Assembly: GCA_050303415.1 (NCBI GenBank)
Contig: JBNLBS010000002.1
Span: forward strand, 157,203-221,202
Length of the DNA: 64,000 nucleotides
Source: JBNLBS01 sp050303415
Lineage (GTDB): Bacteria > Pseudomonadota > Gammaproteobacteria > Methylococcales > Methylomonadaceae
Direction of reading: 5' to 3'
Shown: positions 40,749-49,382 of the stretch, piece after piece
Layout of the letters: the number at the start of each line of letters is the position of its first letter
Position numbering within the stretch: position 1 is the first letter of the stretch
Program-made: the position numbers and the translations under genes
Notes under the pieces: model-generated
The model's database searches: none
Told to the model about the DNA's origin: nothing
The model's input: only the letters and a program-made list of their open reading frames with translations

Positions 40749-41582
40749 TTAAACCGAAATCTCGCCCTTGATATGGGCATGCGACTGGTAGTCTTTCAGC
40801 TCAAAATCTTCATATTGATAATCGAAGATGGATTCAGGTTTACGTTTAATATGTAGAGTCGGTAAATCATAAGGTTCTCTGCTAATTTGTAATTTAGCCT
40901 GTTCCAGATGATTCATGTACAAATGTACATCACCGCCGGTCCAGATGAAATCCCCCACATCCAATTCGCATTGCTGTGCCACCATATGTGTTAACAGGGC
41001 ATAACTGGCGATATTAAACGGCAGACCTAAAAAGGTATCGCAACTGCGTTGATACAGTTGGCAGGAAAGCTTGCCGTCGGCGACATAAAACTGGAAAAAA
41101 GCATGGCACGGCGCCAGTGCCATTTTACCTAGCGCGACATTGGCTTGCGGACTGATGGTTTCATCCGGTAAGTCGGCCACATTCCATGCCGATACGATAA
41201 TTCTTCGGCTATTGGGCGTTTGCTTGATTTGCTCGATGATGGTTTCTATCTGGTCAATCTGTTCACCCTGCGGTGTCGGCCATGAGCGCCATTGGTGGCC
41301 ATAGACCGGGCCCAGCTCTCCGTTTTCATCCGCCCATTCATTCCAGATACTGACCTTATTATCTTGCAGATAGGCAATATTGGTATCGCCTTTTAAAAAC
41401 CATAATAATTCATGAATAATGGATTTCAAGTGTACTTTCTTGGTAGTAACCAGTGGAAAACCCTGGCTCAAATCAAACCGCATTTGATAACCAAACAAAG
41501 ACAATGTGCCGCTGCCCGTTCTATCCCCTTTTTGTTGACCTTCATTGAGGATTTTTTCGACTAACTGTAAATACTGTTTCAT
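40749..41582 (-). CDS. thyA: Thymidylate synthase
   Basis: A 277-residue folate-dependent enzyme (E. coli 264), making dTMP from dUMP with methylenetetrahydrofolate. DRTGSGTLSLFGYQMRFDL near the start binds substrate phosphate; the catalytic cysteine is in LAPCHAFFQFYV; YQRSCDTFLGLPFNIASYALL supplies arginine and asparagine ligands, and FIWTGGDVHLYMNHLEQ is the C-terminal dUMP site. Its ATG overlaps the lgt stop codon by 4 bases (ATGA), so translation is coupled. It is the sixth gene of the dnaA-to-thyA minus-strand run. Confidence 0.97.
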   Translation of the reverse strand: MKQYLQLVEKILNEGQQKGDRTGSGTLSLFGYQMRFDLSQGFPLVTTKKVHLKSIIHELLWFLKGDTNIAYLQDNKVSIWNEWADENGELGPVYGHQWRSWPTPQGEQIDQIETIIEQIKQTPNSRRIIVSAWNVADLPDETISPQANVALGKMALAPCHAFFQFYVADGKLSCQLYQRSCDTFLGLPFNIASYALLTHMVAQQCELDVGDFIWTGGDVHLYMNHLEQAKLQISREPYDLPTLHIKRKPESIFDYQYEDFELKDYQSHAHIKGEISV

Positions 41583-42361
41583 GCGGCTTTTTTATGGGCA
41601 AAATATATCAGTGCTGCGCCGATTATAATCATCGGTAAAGACAGAATTTGTCCCATGGTGACCCAGGACAGGGCCAGATAACCTAAATGTGCATCCGGCA
41701 TTCTGAAAAATTCAACAAAAAACCTGAAACAACCGTAAAAGAATAATGCCATACCGGTAGCCGACATGGTCGGCCTGGGTTTACTGGTATAAATCCATAA
41801 AATGGCAAACAGCACCACACCTTCCAAAAATGCTTCATATAGCTGCGACGGATGTCTGGGTAACGGACCGCCGGTAGGAAAGACCATAGCCCAGGGTACA
41901 TCTGTGGTTCTACCCCAGAGTTCGGCGTTTATAAAATTGCCTATCCGGCCCGCACCTAACCCAATCGGTGCTAACGGGGCAATAATATCGGTCAATTGCA
42001 GCATCGAACAGTTATGTTTTTTACCGAAGAACCACATGGCAACAAAAACCCCCAGCATACCGCCATGAAATGACATGCCGCCCTGCCAGATCTTAAACAA
42101 CACCAAGGGGTCTGCCAAAAACATATCGAATTGATAAAACAATATGTATCCGATGCGGCCACCTAAAATCACACCAAATGCACCATAAGTAACCAAGTCT
42201 TCGATGGCTTCGGGAGTAATCGGTGAATCGGCTCTCTGAGCGCGCATTCGTCCCAGAAACCAGACGCCGGCAAAGCCTAATAAATACATTAAGCCATACC
42301 AGTGAATCTTAAAAGAACCTATACTGATTGCAACAGGATCAATTTGTGGATAATTCAACAT
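41579..42361 (-). CDS. lgt: Prolipoprotein diacylglyceryl transferase
   Basis: A 260-residue inner-membrane enzyme with seven transmembrane segments. It transfers diacylglycerol to the lipobox cysteine. The Lgt signature is GAGRIGNFINAELWGRTTDVPW (essential arginines and asparagine), with YGAFGVILGGRIGYILFYQ (substrate arginine) and GGMSFHGGMLG upstream. It sits 2 bp after gyrB and overlaps thyA by 4 bp; lgt-thyA is a conserved pair in gammaproteobacteria. It would act on the lipoprotein encoded at 39598-40047. Confidence 0.97.
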   Translation of the reverse strand: MLNYPQIDPVAISIGSFKIHWYGLMYLLGFAGVWFLGRMRAQRADSPITPEAIEDLVTYGAFGVILGGRIGYILFYQFDMFLADPLVLFKIWQGGMSFHGGMLGVFVAMWFFGKKHNCSMLQLTDIIAPLAPIGLGAGRIGNFINAELWGRTTDVPWAMVFPTGGPLPRHPSQLYEAFLEGVVLFAILWIYTSKPRPTMSATGMALFFYGCFRFFVEFFRMPDAHLGYLALSWVTMGQILSLPMIIIGAALIYFAHKKAA

Positions 42362-42363
42362 CT

Positions 42364-44772
42364 TTACACGTCCAGATTGGTCACATCCAAAGCATTTTTA
42401 ACAATAAAATCCCGACGCGGTTCTACCACATCGCCCATCAGTGTGGTAAAAATCTCATCAGTGCCGATCAAATCTTCAATTCTGACCTGTAACAATCTAC
42501 GGCTGTTGGCATCCAGCGTGGTTTCCCACAATTGTTCCGGGTTCATTTCGCCCAGCCCTTTGTAACGTTGAATGTGCTGACCTTTCTTAACCTCTTTCAT
42601 CATCCAGTCGAAAGCCTGCTTAAAATTTTCAACCGGGTATTGTCTTTCACCCATTTGAATATAGGACTCGGCGTTAAACATATCCAATGTCTGTTCGGCG
42701 TAATGGGCTATTTTTTCATAATCCGAGCCGTTAAAGAATGCTGCTTGTAAAATAAAGGTTTTGGTAATGCCATGTAAACGCTTGTTAACGGTGACTGAAA
42801 AATCAGTCATTGACTTATAATCCAGTTCTATAGTGTAGATGGCTTTATTATCATTAATATTTAATTGATCTTGTAAGGCTTGTGTCCAGGCTGACAATTT
42901 GCCTTCATCCTGCAGTAATTCTTCTGTTATCGGTGCAACTCCGCCGAGCTGTTCCAGAAAAAATTCGTCATAACGGTTGGCCAACTGCTTAATGATTGAA
43001 GTCATCTCGGTATATTGTTTTGCCAGCTTTTCCAACCCCTGGCCTTGAATGGCCGGCGCTGCCGGATCGGTAAATAAGTGTGCCTTATCCAATGCCAGCT
43101 GAATTAAATATTCGTTTAAACCGGCATCATCCTTAACATAATGTTCCTGTTTACCCTTTTTAACTTTGTACAGCGGCGGTTGTGCAATGTAGATGTAACC
43201 CTTTTCGATAATTTCCGGTAATTGACGATAAAAGAAGGTCAACAACAAGGTACGGATATGCGATCCATCGACATCGGCATCGGTCATAATAATAATTCGA
43301 TGATAACGCAGCTTGCTTATATCATATTCATCTTTGCCGATACCGCAGCCCAATGCGGTAATTAGTGTACCCACCTCTTCTGAGGAAATCATCTTGTCAA
43401 AACGGGCTTTTTCTACATTTAAAATCTTACCTTTTAACGGCAAAATCGCCTGGGTACGACGGTCACGTCCCTGCTTGGCAGAACCGCCCGCTGAGTCCCC
43501 TTCCACAATAAAAAGTTCTGATAAAGCCGGATCTTTTTCCTGACAATCAGCCAGCTTTCCCGGCAAGCCTGCTATATCCAAGGTGGTTTTACGCCGAGTC
43601 ATTTCTCTGGCTTTACGCGCTGCATCCCTGGCTCTGGCCGCATCAATTATTTTATTAACAATAGTTTTAGCAATTTGCGGTTTTTCTAATAAAAATTCCT
43701 GTAATTTTTCATTCATGGTTGATTCCACCAGCGGCTTAACCTCTGATGACACCAGCTTATCCTTGGTTTGTGATGAAAATTTAGGATCCGGGACTTTAAC
43801 TGACAAAACCGCAGTCAGACCTTCTCGTGCATCATCCCCGGTCGTAGACACCTTTTCTTTTTTCGCCAGACCGCTGGATTCTATATATTGATTTATGCTT
43901 CGGGTTAATGCACCTTTAAAGCCGGCCAAATGGGTGCCGCCATCTCTTTGTGGAATATTATTGGTAAAACAGAAAATATTTTCCTGGTAAGAATCATTCC
44001 ATTGCATCGCAACTTCAACCGTGACACCTTCTTTTTCAGCTGAAAAATAAAATACCTCATCAAATAAAGGGGTTTTATTTTTATTTAAATGTTCCACAAA
44101 GGCGCTAATGCCGCCTTCAAACTCAAATACATCCTTCTTACCGGAACGTTCATCTTCAAGGCTGATTCGAACCCCTGAATTTAAGAAAGATAACTCTCTT
44201 ATTCTTTTAGCCAAGATATCGTAATGAAACTCTACATCGGTAAAGGTTTCTGTACTGGGTTTAAAATTGATCAATGTGCCTGTTTCATCGGTATCGGCTA
44301 CAGCTTCTAACGGAGAAGCAGGCTCCCCCATATTATAAACTTGCTTATAGACCTTGCCGTTTTTGCGAATTTCAAGTTTCAGTTTTTCTGATAAGGCATT
44401 CACTACCGATACACCTACACCATGCAAGCCGCCGGATACTTTATAGGAATTATCATCAAACTTACCGCCGGCATGAAGCACGGTCATAATCACTTCTGCT
44501 GCTGATTTTCCCTCTTCATGCATATCAACAGGTATTCCACGCCCATCATCCGATACCGATACCGATCCGTCTTTATGAATAACAATTTTTATTTCTTTAC
44601 AATATCCAGCTAATGCTTCATCGATTGAATTATCGACCACCTCAAAAACCATATGGTGTAAACCTGTGCCATCATCGGTATCACCGATGTACATTCCAGG
44701 TCTTTTTCTAACTGCATCCAACCCTTTCAAGACTTGAATATTAGAACTATCGTATTGATCGTTGTTACTCAT
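42364..44772 (-). CDS. gyrB: DNA gyrase subunit B
   Basis: An 802-residue protein of normal length. GHKL ATPase: VLKGLDAVRKRPGMYIGD, EVVDNSIDEALAGY, VSDDGRGIPVD and GGLHGVGVSVVNALS. TOPRIM: LFIVEGDSAGGSAKQGRDRRTQAILPLKGK, and the DADVDGSHI acidic motif. The C-terminal ends QRYKGLGEMNPEQLWETT. I place the start at the ATG at 44772 (MSNNDQYDSS, GGA seven bases upstream); the frame is open 16 codons further, but those read MFHVKH..., which is a translated parS site and not protein. Confidence 0.97.
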   Translation of the reverse strand: MSNNDQYDSSNIQVLKGLDAVRKRPGMYIGDTDDGTGLHHMVFEVVDNSIDEALAGYCKEIKIVIHKDGSVSVSDDGRGIPVDMHEEGKSAAEVIMTVLHAGGKFDDNSYKVSGGLHGVGVSVVNALSEKLKLEIRKNGKVYKQVYNMGEPASPLEAVADTDETGTLINFKPSTETFTDVEFHYDILAKRIRELSFLNSGVRISLEDERSGKKDVFEFEGGISAFVEHLNKNKTPLFDEVFYFSAEKEGVTVEVAMQWNDSYQENIFCFTNNIPQRDGGTHLAGFKGALTRSINQYIESSGLAKKEKVSTTGDDAREGLTAVLSVKVPDPKFSSQTKDKLVSSEVKPLVESTMNEKLQEFLLEKPQIAKTIVNKIIDAARARDAARKAREMTRRKTTLDIAGLPGKLADCQEKDPALSELFIVEGDSAGGSAKQGRDRRTQAILPLKGKILNVEKARFDKMISSEEVGTLITALGCGIGKDEYDISKLRYHRIIIMTDADVDGSHIRTLLLTFFYRQLPEIIEKGYIYIAQPPLYKVKKGKQEHYVKDDAGLNEYLIQLALDKAHLFTDPAAPAIQGQGLEKLAKQYTEMTSIIKQLANRYDEFFLEQLGGVAPITEELLQDEGKLSAWTQALQDQLNINDNKAIYTIELDYKSMTDFSVTVNKRLHGITKTFILQAAFFNGSDYEKIAHYAEQTLDMFNAESYIQMGERQYPVENFKQAFDWMMKEVKKGQHIQRYKGLGEMNPEQLWETTLDANSRRLLQVRIEDLIGTDEIFTTLMGDVVEPRRDFIVKNALDVTNLDV

Positions 44773-44803
44773 TTTGTTTTCCGTTATATTCCAAACAACA
44801 CAA

Positions 44804-44819
44804 TGTTTCACGTGAAACA
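44804..44819. other. parS centromere site 1
   Basis: TGTTTCACGTGAAACA, a perfect 16-bp palindrome matching the ParB-binding parS consensus, lies between recF and gyrB just outside both coding frames. ParA/ParB genes are not in the window. Confidence 0.92.
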
Positions 44820-45896
44820 CTAGATTTGTTTTACATTCCCATGTTCCACGTGAAACACTTTGTAATTATTAATTTGACTAATATCACCAAAACCGAATAG
44901 ATCAGTCGCGGTTATAAAAACCTGAAAATTCAGGTTTACTAAATAGTTTAATAATTTAGCGCGATTGACTTCGTCCAACTCGGAAGCAATATCATCAATT
45001 AAAATACACCCATTATGATTAAAATCAGTTGATAACAAATGTACTTGAGCAAGCTTAAGAGCCATAACCAATAGTTTTAACTGGCCTCTGGAGACAAAAT
45101 CTTTCGCTAGTTTACCATTAATCAACAAATGAAGATCACCTCTGTGCGGTCCGCTGTGGGTAAAACCGTATCGAAGATCTTTTTCTTGATCCTGCAGTAA
45201 AACCTGATCGAGTGTTTTTGCCGTATCCCACCCCTTTAACAGATGTAATTCAATCGGGTTAAGCGACAAAAAATTCTGACAGATGCGTATAAAAACAGGA
45301 GTTAACTGTTCTGCATAATCCTGTCGGTAATCAGCCAACATTTTACCATATTGAACTAACTCCTGATTCCATACCAAAAGTTGGCTGGTCTGTTTTTTTT
45401 TTAATAAAGCGTTACGTTGTGATAAGGCTTTTTTATATCTGCGCCAAATAGGTAAAAACTCTTTATTGGCATTAAATATCCCCCAGTCTAAAAACTCACG
45501 CCTTAATTGAGGTCCGGCATCCAAGACTCGATAACTGGTCGGATGAATTAATTGAACGGGTAAGGCATAGGCCAAGTCACAACGTTTACGATTAGACTGC
45601 TGATTGATTCTGATGTGTAAGTTTTTTTGATCCAGTTGAAGGCCTAAGCGGGATATTCCGCTTTCAGTCGATTCGACCAAACCGGAGACAATTAAATGGT
45701 CCTGACCAAACTGAATGGCCTGTTTAATAGAACTGGAACGAAATGAACGGGCTCTGCCCAACATAAAAATAGCTTCAAGTAACGAACTTTTACCACTGGC
45801 GTTATCACCATAAATAAAATTTAACCCCGAAGACGGTGTCAATGAAGCCGATTGGATATTTCTAACATTAAAAATATCCAGTTTTTGCAGACTCAT
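44820..45896 (-). CDS. recF: DNA replication and repair protein RecF
   Basis: A 358-residue SMC-like ATPase. Walker A is YGDNASGKSSLLEAIF near residue 30; the signature-like FVSRGQLKLLVMALKLAQ (ABC signature), Walker B CILIDDIASELDE and the D-loop follow. RecF helps load RecA at gaps with RecO and RecR. It lies 6 bp after dnaN and before gyrB, in the classic order. The last codons (VFHVEHGNV) are dictated by an embedded parS site, so the C-terminus carries a non-protein constraint. Confidence 0.96.
   Translation of the reverse strand: MSLQKLDIFNVRNIQSASLTPSSGLNFIYGDNASGKSSLLEAIFMLGRARSFRSSSIKQAIQFGQDHLIVSGLVESTESGISRLGLQLDQKNLHIRINQQSNRKRCDLAYALPVQLIHPTSYRVLDAGPQLRREFLDWGIFNANKEFLPIWRRYKKALSQRNALLKKKQTSQLLVWNQELVQYGKMLADYRQDYAEQLTPVFIRICQNFLSLNPIELHLLKGWDTAKTLDQVLLQDQEKDLRYGFTHSGPHRGDLHLLINGKLAKDFVSRGQLKLLVMALKLAQVHLLSTDFNHNGCILIDDIASELDEVNRAKLLNYLVNLNFQVFITATDLFGFGDISQINNYKVFHVEHGNVKQI
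44842..44857. other. parS centromere site 2, inside the 3' end of recF
   Basis: TGTTCCACGTGAAACA is a canonical parS sequence 22 bp from site 1 (38 bp centre to centre). On the minus strand it encodes FHVEH near the RecF C-terminus. Confidence 0.92.
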
Positions 45897-45902
45897 TTAA
45901 GT

Positions 45903-47003
45903 TTATAAGCGAATTGGCATCACTATAAATCGGTAAAGCTGTTCGTTAGGCTCTTCTATAATGCAACTGCTTAAGTTGCTGGCAATCAATAATACTGCCA
46001 ATTCGGAATCCAGGTTAGTCACCGCATCCAGTAAATATTGAGCATTAAACGAAATACTTATCGGCTGACCTTGATAATCGATCACCAACTCTTCTTCCGC
46101 TTGTTCCTGTTCAGGATTATAGGCTGTCAGTTTAAGGCTGTTATCAACAATATCAAAAGTCACGCCTTTGATTTTTTCGTTGGAAAGAATCGCAACTCGG
46201 GTTAAAGCATCTTTTAACAATTGCTTTTGAATATGGATAGGATTAAAGAATTCCTGTTTAAATACTTTACTGAAATCCGGGTATTTGGAATCCACCAATT
46301 TTGCAGAAAACGTTAACTCTTTAATATAAACTCGAATATTATTGTTGGAAAATTCAACCTTCAACTCAACATCCGGATCATCCAATAACCGGTGCAATTC
46401 AACTACGCCTTTTCTTGGCAGAATAATTCGGCTTTCAAATCCATATGCTTGCGGTAATTTATCATCATAAACCGATAAACGATGACCATCCGACGCAACC
46501 AATCGCAACTGGCTGTTGGAAATATTCATCATTAATCCGTTTAAATAATACCGGACATCCTGATTAGCCATACTGAAAATGGTTTTATCCAGTGCTTTTT
46601 TTAATATGCCGGCATTAATTTGAAATTGATATTCAAATTCTGTCTCGGCAAACTCAGGATAATTTTCTGCCGGTAAAGTACTTAACGAAAAACGGCTGCG
46701 CCCGGCAACAATTTTAACTTTATCACCTTGTTGTTCAAATTTAATATCCGTATTACCGGGTAATAACCGACAAATATCCAGTAATTTTCTCGCCGGCAGG
46801 GTAATTTCACCAAAATCTTCCGGCTCGATGGCTATTTTAGTCACAATTTGAATTTCAAGATCCGTGCCGGTTAAGACCAATTGATTTTCAGTAACGTTCA
46901 TCAACACATTAGAAAGAATCGGCATGGTTTGACGTTTCTCAATTACGCTGACTATCTGTTGTAGAGGTCCTAAAATCTGTTCTCTATTAATAATATATTT
47001 CAT
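45903..47003 (-). CDS. dnaN: DNA polymerase III beta sliding clamp
   Basis: A 366-residue protein identical in length to E. coli beta. The three-domain clamp pattern is visible: MKYIINREQILGPLQQIVSVIEKRQTMPILSNVLM at the N-terminus (typical first segment), LPARKLLDICRLLP, GLMMNISNSQLRLVASDGHRLS at the second domain and the C-terminal YRFIVMPIRL, which forms part of the client-binding cleft. It encircles DNA and tethers polymerase III. It is separated from dnaA by 185 bp holding a DnaA box, and followed by recF after 6 bp. Confidence 0.97.
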   Translation of the reverse strand: MKYIINREQILGPLQQIVSVIEKRQTMPILSNVLMNVTENQLVLTGTDLEIQIVTKIAIEPEDFGEITLPARKLLDICRLLPGNTDIKFEQQGDKVKIVAGRSRFSLSTLPAENYPEFAETEFEYQFQINAGILKKALDKTIFSMANQDVRYYLNGLMMNISNSQLRLVASDGHRLSVYDDKLPQAYGFESRIILPRKGVVELHRLLDDPDVELKVEFSNNNIRVYIKELTFSAKLVDSKYPDFSKVFKQEFFNPIHIQKQLLKDALTRVAILSNEKIKGVTFDIVDNSLKLTAYNPEQEQAEEELVIDYQGQPISISFNAQYLLDAVTNLDSELAVLLIASNLSSCIIEEPNEQLYRFIVMPIRL

Positions 47004-47167
47004 TATACTTATACTTTATTATTTTTATTAGCTTCAGCTAATACTGTTGAAAAGCACTAATTTTACTTAAATATCAATTACCTGACCTGTTGGTATAAAT
47101 GTTATCAAAGCTGTGTTAAAGCTTAGGGTAAAAAAGGGATAACTCAAGTCTTATAGTTACAAACAAA

Positions 47168-47176
47168 TTATCCACA
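47168..47176 (+). promoter_or_regulatory. DnaA box upstream of dnaN
   Basis: TTATCCACA, the exact DnaA-box consensus, stands alone 12 bp beyond the dnaA stop in the dnaA-dnaN gap. It could mediate DnaA control of dnaN transcription. One box is too few for an origin by itself. Confidence 0.7.
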
Positions 47177-47188
47177 AGCTGATCCCTC

Positions 47189-48508
47189 TTAATTTGACAA
47201 CGTTCTCAACAGGTTCAAATAATCTTCTTCGATTTTACTATCAGAGTCTCTCAGTTCTTTAACTCTTTTACATGCATTCATTACAGTGGTATGGTCCCTG
47301 CCGCCAAAAGCATCGCCAATTTCAGGAAAACTATGTGAAGTTAATTCCCTGGCTAGGGTCATGGCAATCTGTCTGGGACGTGTTATCGATTGACGACGGT
47401 TTTTACTGGATAAGTCAGCCACTCTGATCTTGTAATATTCGGCAACAGTTTTTTGAATGTTATCGATATTAACTAATTTATCCTGTAAAGAAATCAAATC
47501 ATGTAATGCTTCTTTAGTAAATTCGGTCGTAATTTCCCTACCGGTAAATTGAGAGTTGGCGATTACCCTTCTCAAGGCTCCTTCAAGATCACGAACATTG
47601 GAAGGAATACGTTTACCGATAAAAAAAGCCACTTCCTGCGGTAGTTCTACATTCGCCAAGGCAGCTTTCTTCATTAAAATAGCCGCACGGGTTTCCAGAT
47701 CGGGTGGTTCAACCGCAACCGGCAGGCCCCAACCAAAGCGTGATTTTAGACGATCCTCCAAACCTTCAATTTCCTTAGGATATTTATCACAGGTTAAGAC
47801 TACCTGGTGCTTTTTCTCCAGTAATGTATTGAAGGTGTGAAAAAATTCTTCCTGTGAACGTTCTTTACCGGCAAAAAACTGAATATCGTCAATTAACAAA
47901 GCATCTACGTTGCGGTAATATTCTTTAAAAGTGTTAATTGAGTTTTGTTGCAACGCTTTAACCATATCCTGAACAAATTTTTCAGAATGCAGGTAAACCA
48001 CATTCGCAGAAGGGTTTTTTTCCAGCACTGCATTACCAATTGCATGCATCATATGCGTTTTACCCAAACCGGAACCACCATAAATCAGCAAAGGATTATA
48101 GGCTTTACCGATATTTTCAGAAACCTGTATCGATGCTGCTTTAGCTAACTGGTTGGATTTACCTTCGACAAAATTATCAAAGGTAAATGCCCGATTTAAG
48201 AAATTGGGTCGTGACTGTTTGGTTTTAGGTGCTGCTTTTGCTTTTTTAGTAACAACAGCTGTACTACTGGTTTTTGAACCTATCTCTAAAGTTAAACTTA
48301 ATGCACCATTTGAAAACTCATAGACAGCATCTTCTAATTTTTCATAATGATGTTCCTTAACCCAGTCCAATACAAAGCGATTTGGCGCCAATAATTTTAT
48401 TTGATCTTTCTCCTCTACTGCCTGCAGAGGTCTTATCCAAGTACTGAATTCTGATGTTGAAATTTCATTTTCAAGCTTAGCAAGACAATTATTCCAAATT
48501 GAGTTCAT
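47189..48508 (-). CDS. dnaA: Chromosomal replication initiator DnaA
   Basis: A 439-residue protein. Domain I (1-80) begins IWNNCLAKLENEISTSEF (DnaB/DiaA contact). A short linker rich in K, T and A covers 85-110. Domain III: Walker A is GGSGLGKTHMMHAI, Walker B LLIDDIQFF, the sensor segment KSRFGWGLPV and the arginine finger region near GALRR. Domain IV: RQIAMTLARELT and GGRDHTTVMNACKRV, which read the DnaA box. It binds ATP and melts oriC. It is divergent from rpmH, as in Pseudomonas. Confidence 0.97.
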   Translation of the reverse strand: MNSIWNNCLAKLENEISTSEFSTWIRPLQAVEEKDQIKLLAPNRFVLDWVKEHHYEKLEDAVYEFSNGALSLTLEIGSKTSSTAVVTKKAKAAPKTKQSRPNFLNRAFTFDNFVEGKSNQLAKAASIQVSENIGKAYNPLLIYGGSGLGKTHMMHAIGNAVLEKNPSANVVYLHSEKFVQDMVKALQQNSINTFKEYYRNVDALLIDDIQFFAGKERSQEEFFHTFNTLLEKKHQVVLTCDKYPKEIEGLEDRLKSRFGWGLPVAVEPPDLETRAAILMKKAALANVELPQEVAFFIGKRIPSNVRDLEGALRRVIANSQFTGREITTEFTKEALHDLISLQDKLVNIDNIQKTVAEYYKIRVADLSSKNRRQSITRPRQIAMTLARELTSHSFPEIGDAFGGRDHTTVMNACKRVKELRDSDSKIEEDYLNLLRTLSN

Positions 48509-48657
48509 TATTAATATAGAATAGAGTGTAGGTTAAAGAAATTAGCTATCAAATTAGTATTTACAACATCATTGACAAGCGATTGGTTTTTATTTTATCA
48601 TTCTGAGTCTTTTTTATCCGTTTTTGTTAACGTTATTTTGATCAGGATCATAAGTAA

Positions 48658-48792
48658 ATGAAAAGAACATATCAACCAAGTAAAATTAAACGTGCCAGAA
48701 CTCACGGTTTTCGTGCAAGAATGTCAACTGTCGGTGGTCGCAATGTCATTAGAGCTCGTAGAGCGAAAGGTCGCGCACAACTAACCGTATAA
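48658..48792 (+). CDS. rpmH: 50S ribosomal protein L34
   Basis: A 44-residue basic protein, MKRTYQPSKIKRARTHGF to the C-terminus RAQLTV, identical in pattern to bacterial L34. It is the smallest housekeeping gene in the window and is divergent from dnaA. AGGA about 10 bases before the ATG is the ribosome binding site. The rnpA frame begins at the base after its stop codon. Confidence 0.97.
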   Translation: MKRTYQPSKIKRARTHGFRARMSTVGGRNVIRARRAKGRAQLTV

Positions 48793-49161
48793 TTGATAGA
48801 GCAAAGTTTTGGTTTCCCGCCTAAGTTAAGATTAAAAAAACCTGCGGAATTTAAGCAGGTCTTTGCCAATCCGGTAAAATCAACAGATAGGTATTTTACT
48901 CTTTTAGCGATCAGGAATAAAAAAAATAACCCAAGGTTAGGCTTGGCGATTGCTAAAAAGAATGTAAAACGTGCGGTAGACAGAAATACCATCAAACGTA
49001 CTGTTCGGGAAAGCTTTAGACTAAAACAGCACGACTTGGGAAACTTGGATATAGTTGTTTTGGCTCGACGCGAGACAACAACAGCAACACCTGAAATTTT
49101 AAGAAGGTCTTTGGAAAAGCATTGGCTGAAATTGGTAACCCGATGCGCATCATCCTCATAG
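48793..49161 (+). CDS. rnpA: Ribonuclease P protein component
   Basis: A 122-residue basic protein. The RNR-type motif is RAVDRNTIKRTVRESFR, and the N-terminus has FPPKLRLKKPAEFKQVF. It binds the RNase P RNA and helps mature tRNA 5' ends. The start is TTG directly abutting the rpmH stop (zero gap), a coupled arrangement common for rpmH-rnpA. It overlaps yidD by 19 bp. Confidence 0.94.
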   Translation: MIEQSFGFPPKLRLKKPAEFKQVFANPVKSTDRYFTLLAIRNKKNNPRLGLAIAKKNVKRAVDRNTIKRTVRESFRLKQHDLGNLDIVVLARRETTTATPEILRRSLEKHWLKLVTRCASSS

Positions 49162-49382
49162 CCATTATAAAGTTTTATCGATACTTTATTAGTCCTTTAC
49201 TTGGAAATAATTGTCGTTTTTATCCAAGTTGTTCCAGTTATGCCCTAGAAGCACTTGAAGTTCATGGTGCTGTTAAAGGCTCTTTCCTCACAATCAAACG
49301 ATTATTAAGATGCCACCCTTTTAATGCTGGGGGCATTGATCCAGTTCCAGATAAGTGTGGTAAAAAGAATGGAAAATATTAG
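49143..49382 (+). CDS. yidD: Membrane protein insertion efficiency factor YidD
   Basis: A 79-residue protein. I start at the ATG at 49143 (MRIILIAIIKFYRYFISPLLG); an upstream in-frame start would add seven residues inside rnpA. NCRFYPSCSSYALEALEVHG and LLRCHPFNAGGIDPVP are the family core, with conserved cysteines. YidD is a small amphipathic inner-membrane factor for YidC. It overlaps rnpA on the left and yidC on the right, giving a fully coupled rnpA-yidD-yidC set. Confidence 0.93.
   Translation: MRIILIAIIKFYRYFISPLLGNNCRFYPSCSSYALEALEVHGAVKGSFLTIKRLLRCHPFNAGGIDPVPDKCGKKNGKY

Noticed and set aside
44773..44820. 16-codon N-terminal extension of gyrB (MFHVKH...)
   Set aside because: The bases are a parS site; the conserved GyrB N-terminus and ribosome binding site favour the ATG at 44772.
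48509..48657. dnaA-rpmH gap as oriC
   Set aside because: Only 149 bp, with no exact DnaA box (TTATCCGTT is too far from consensus).
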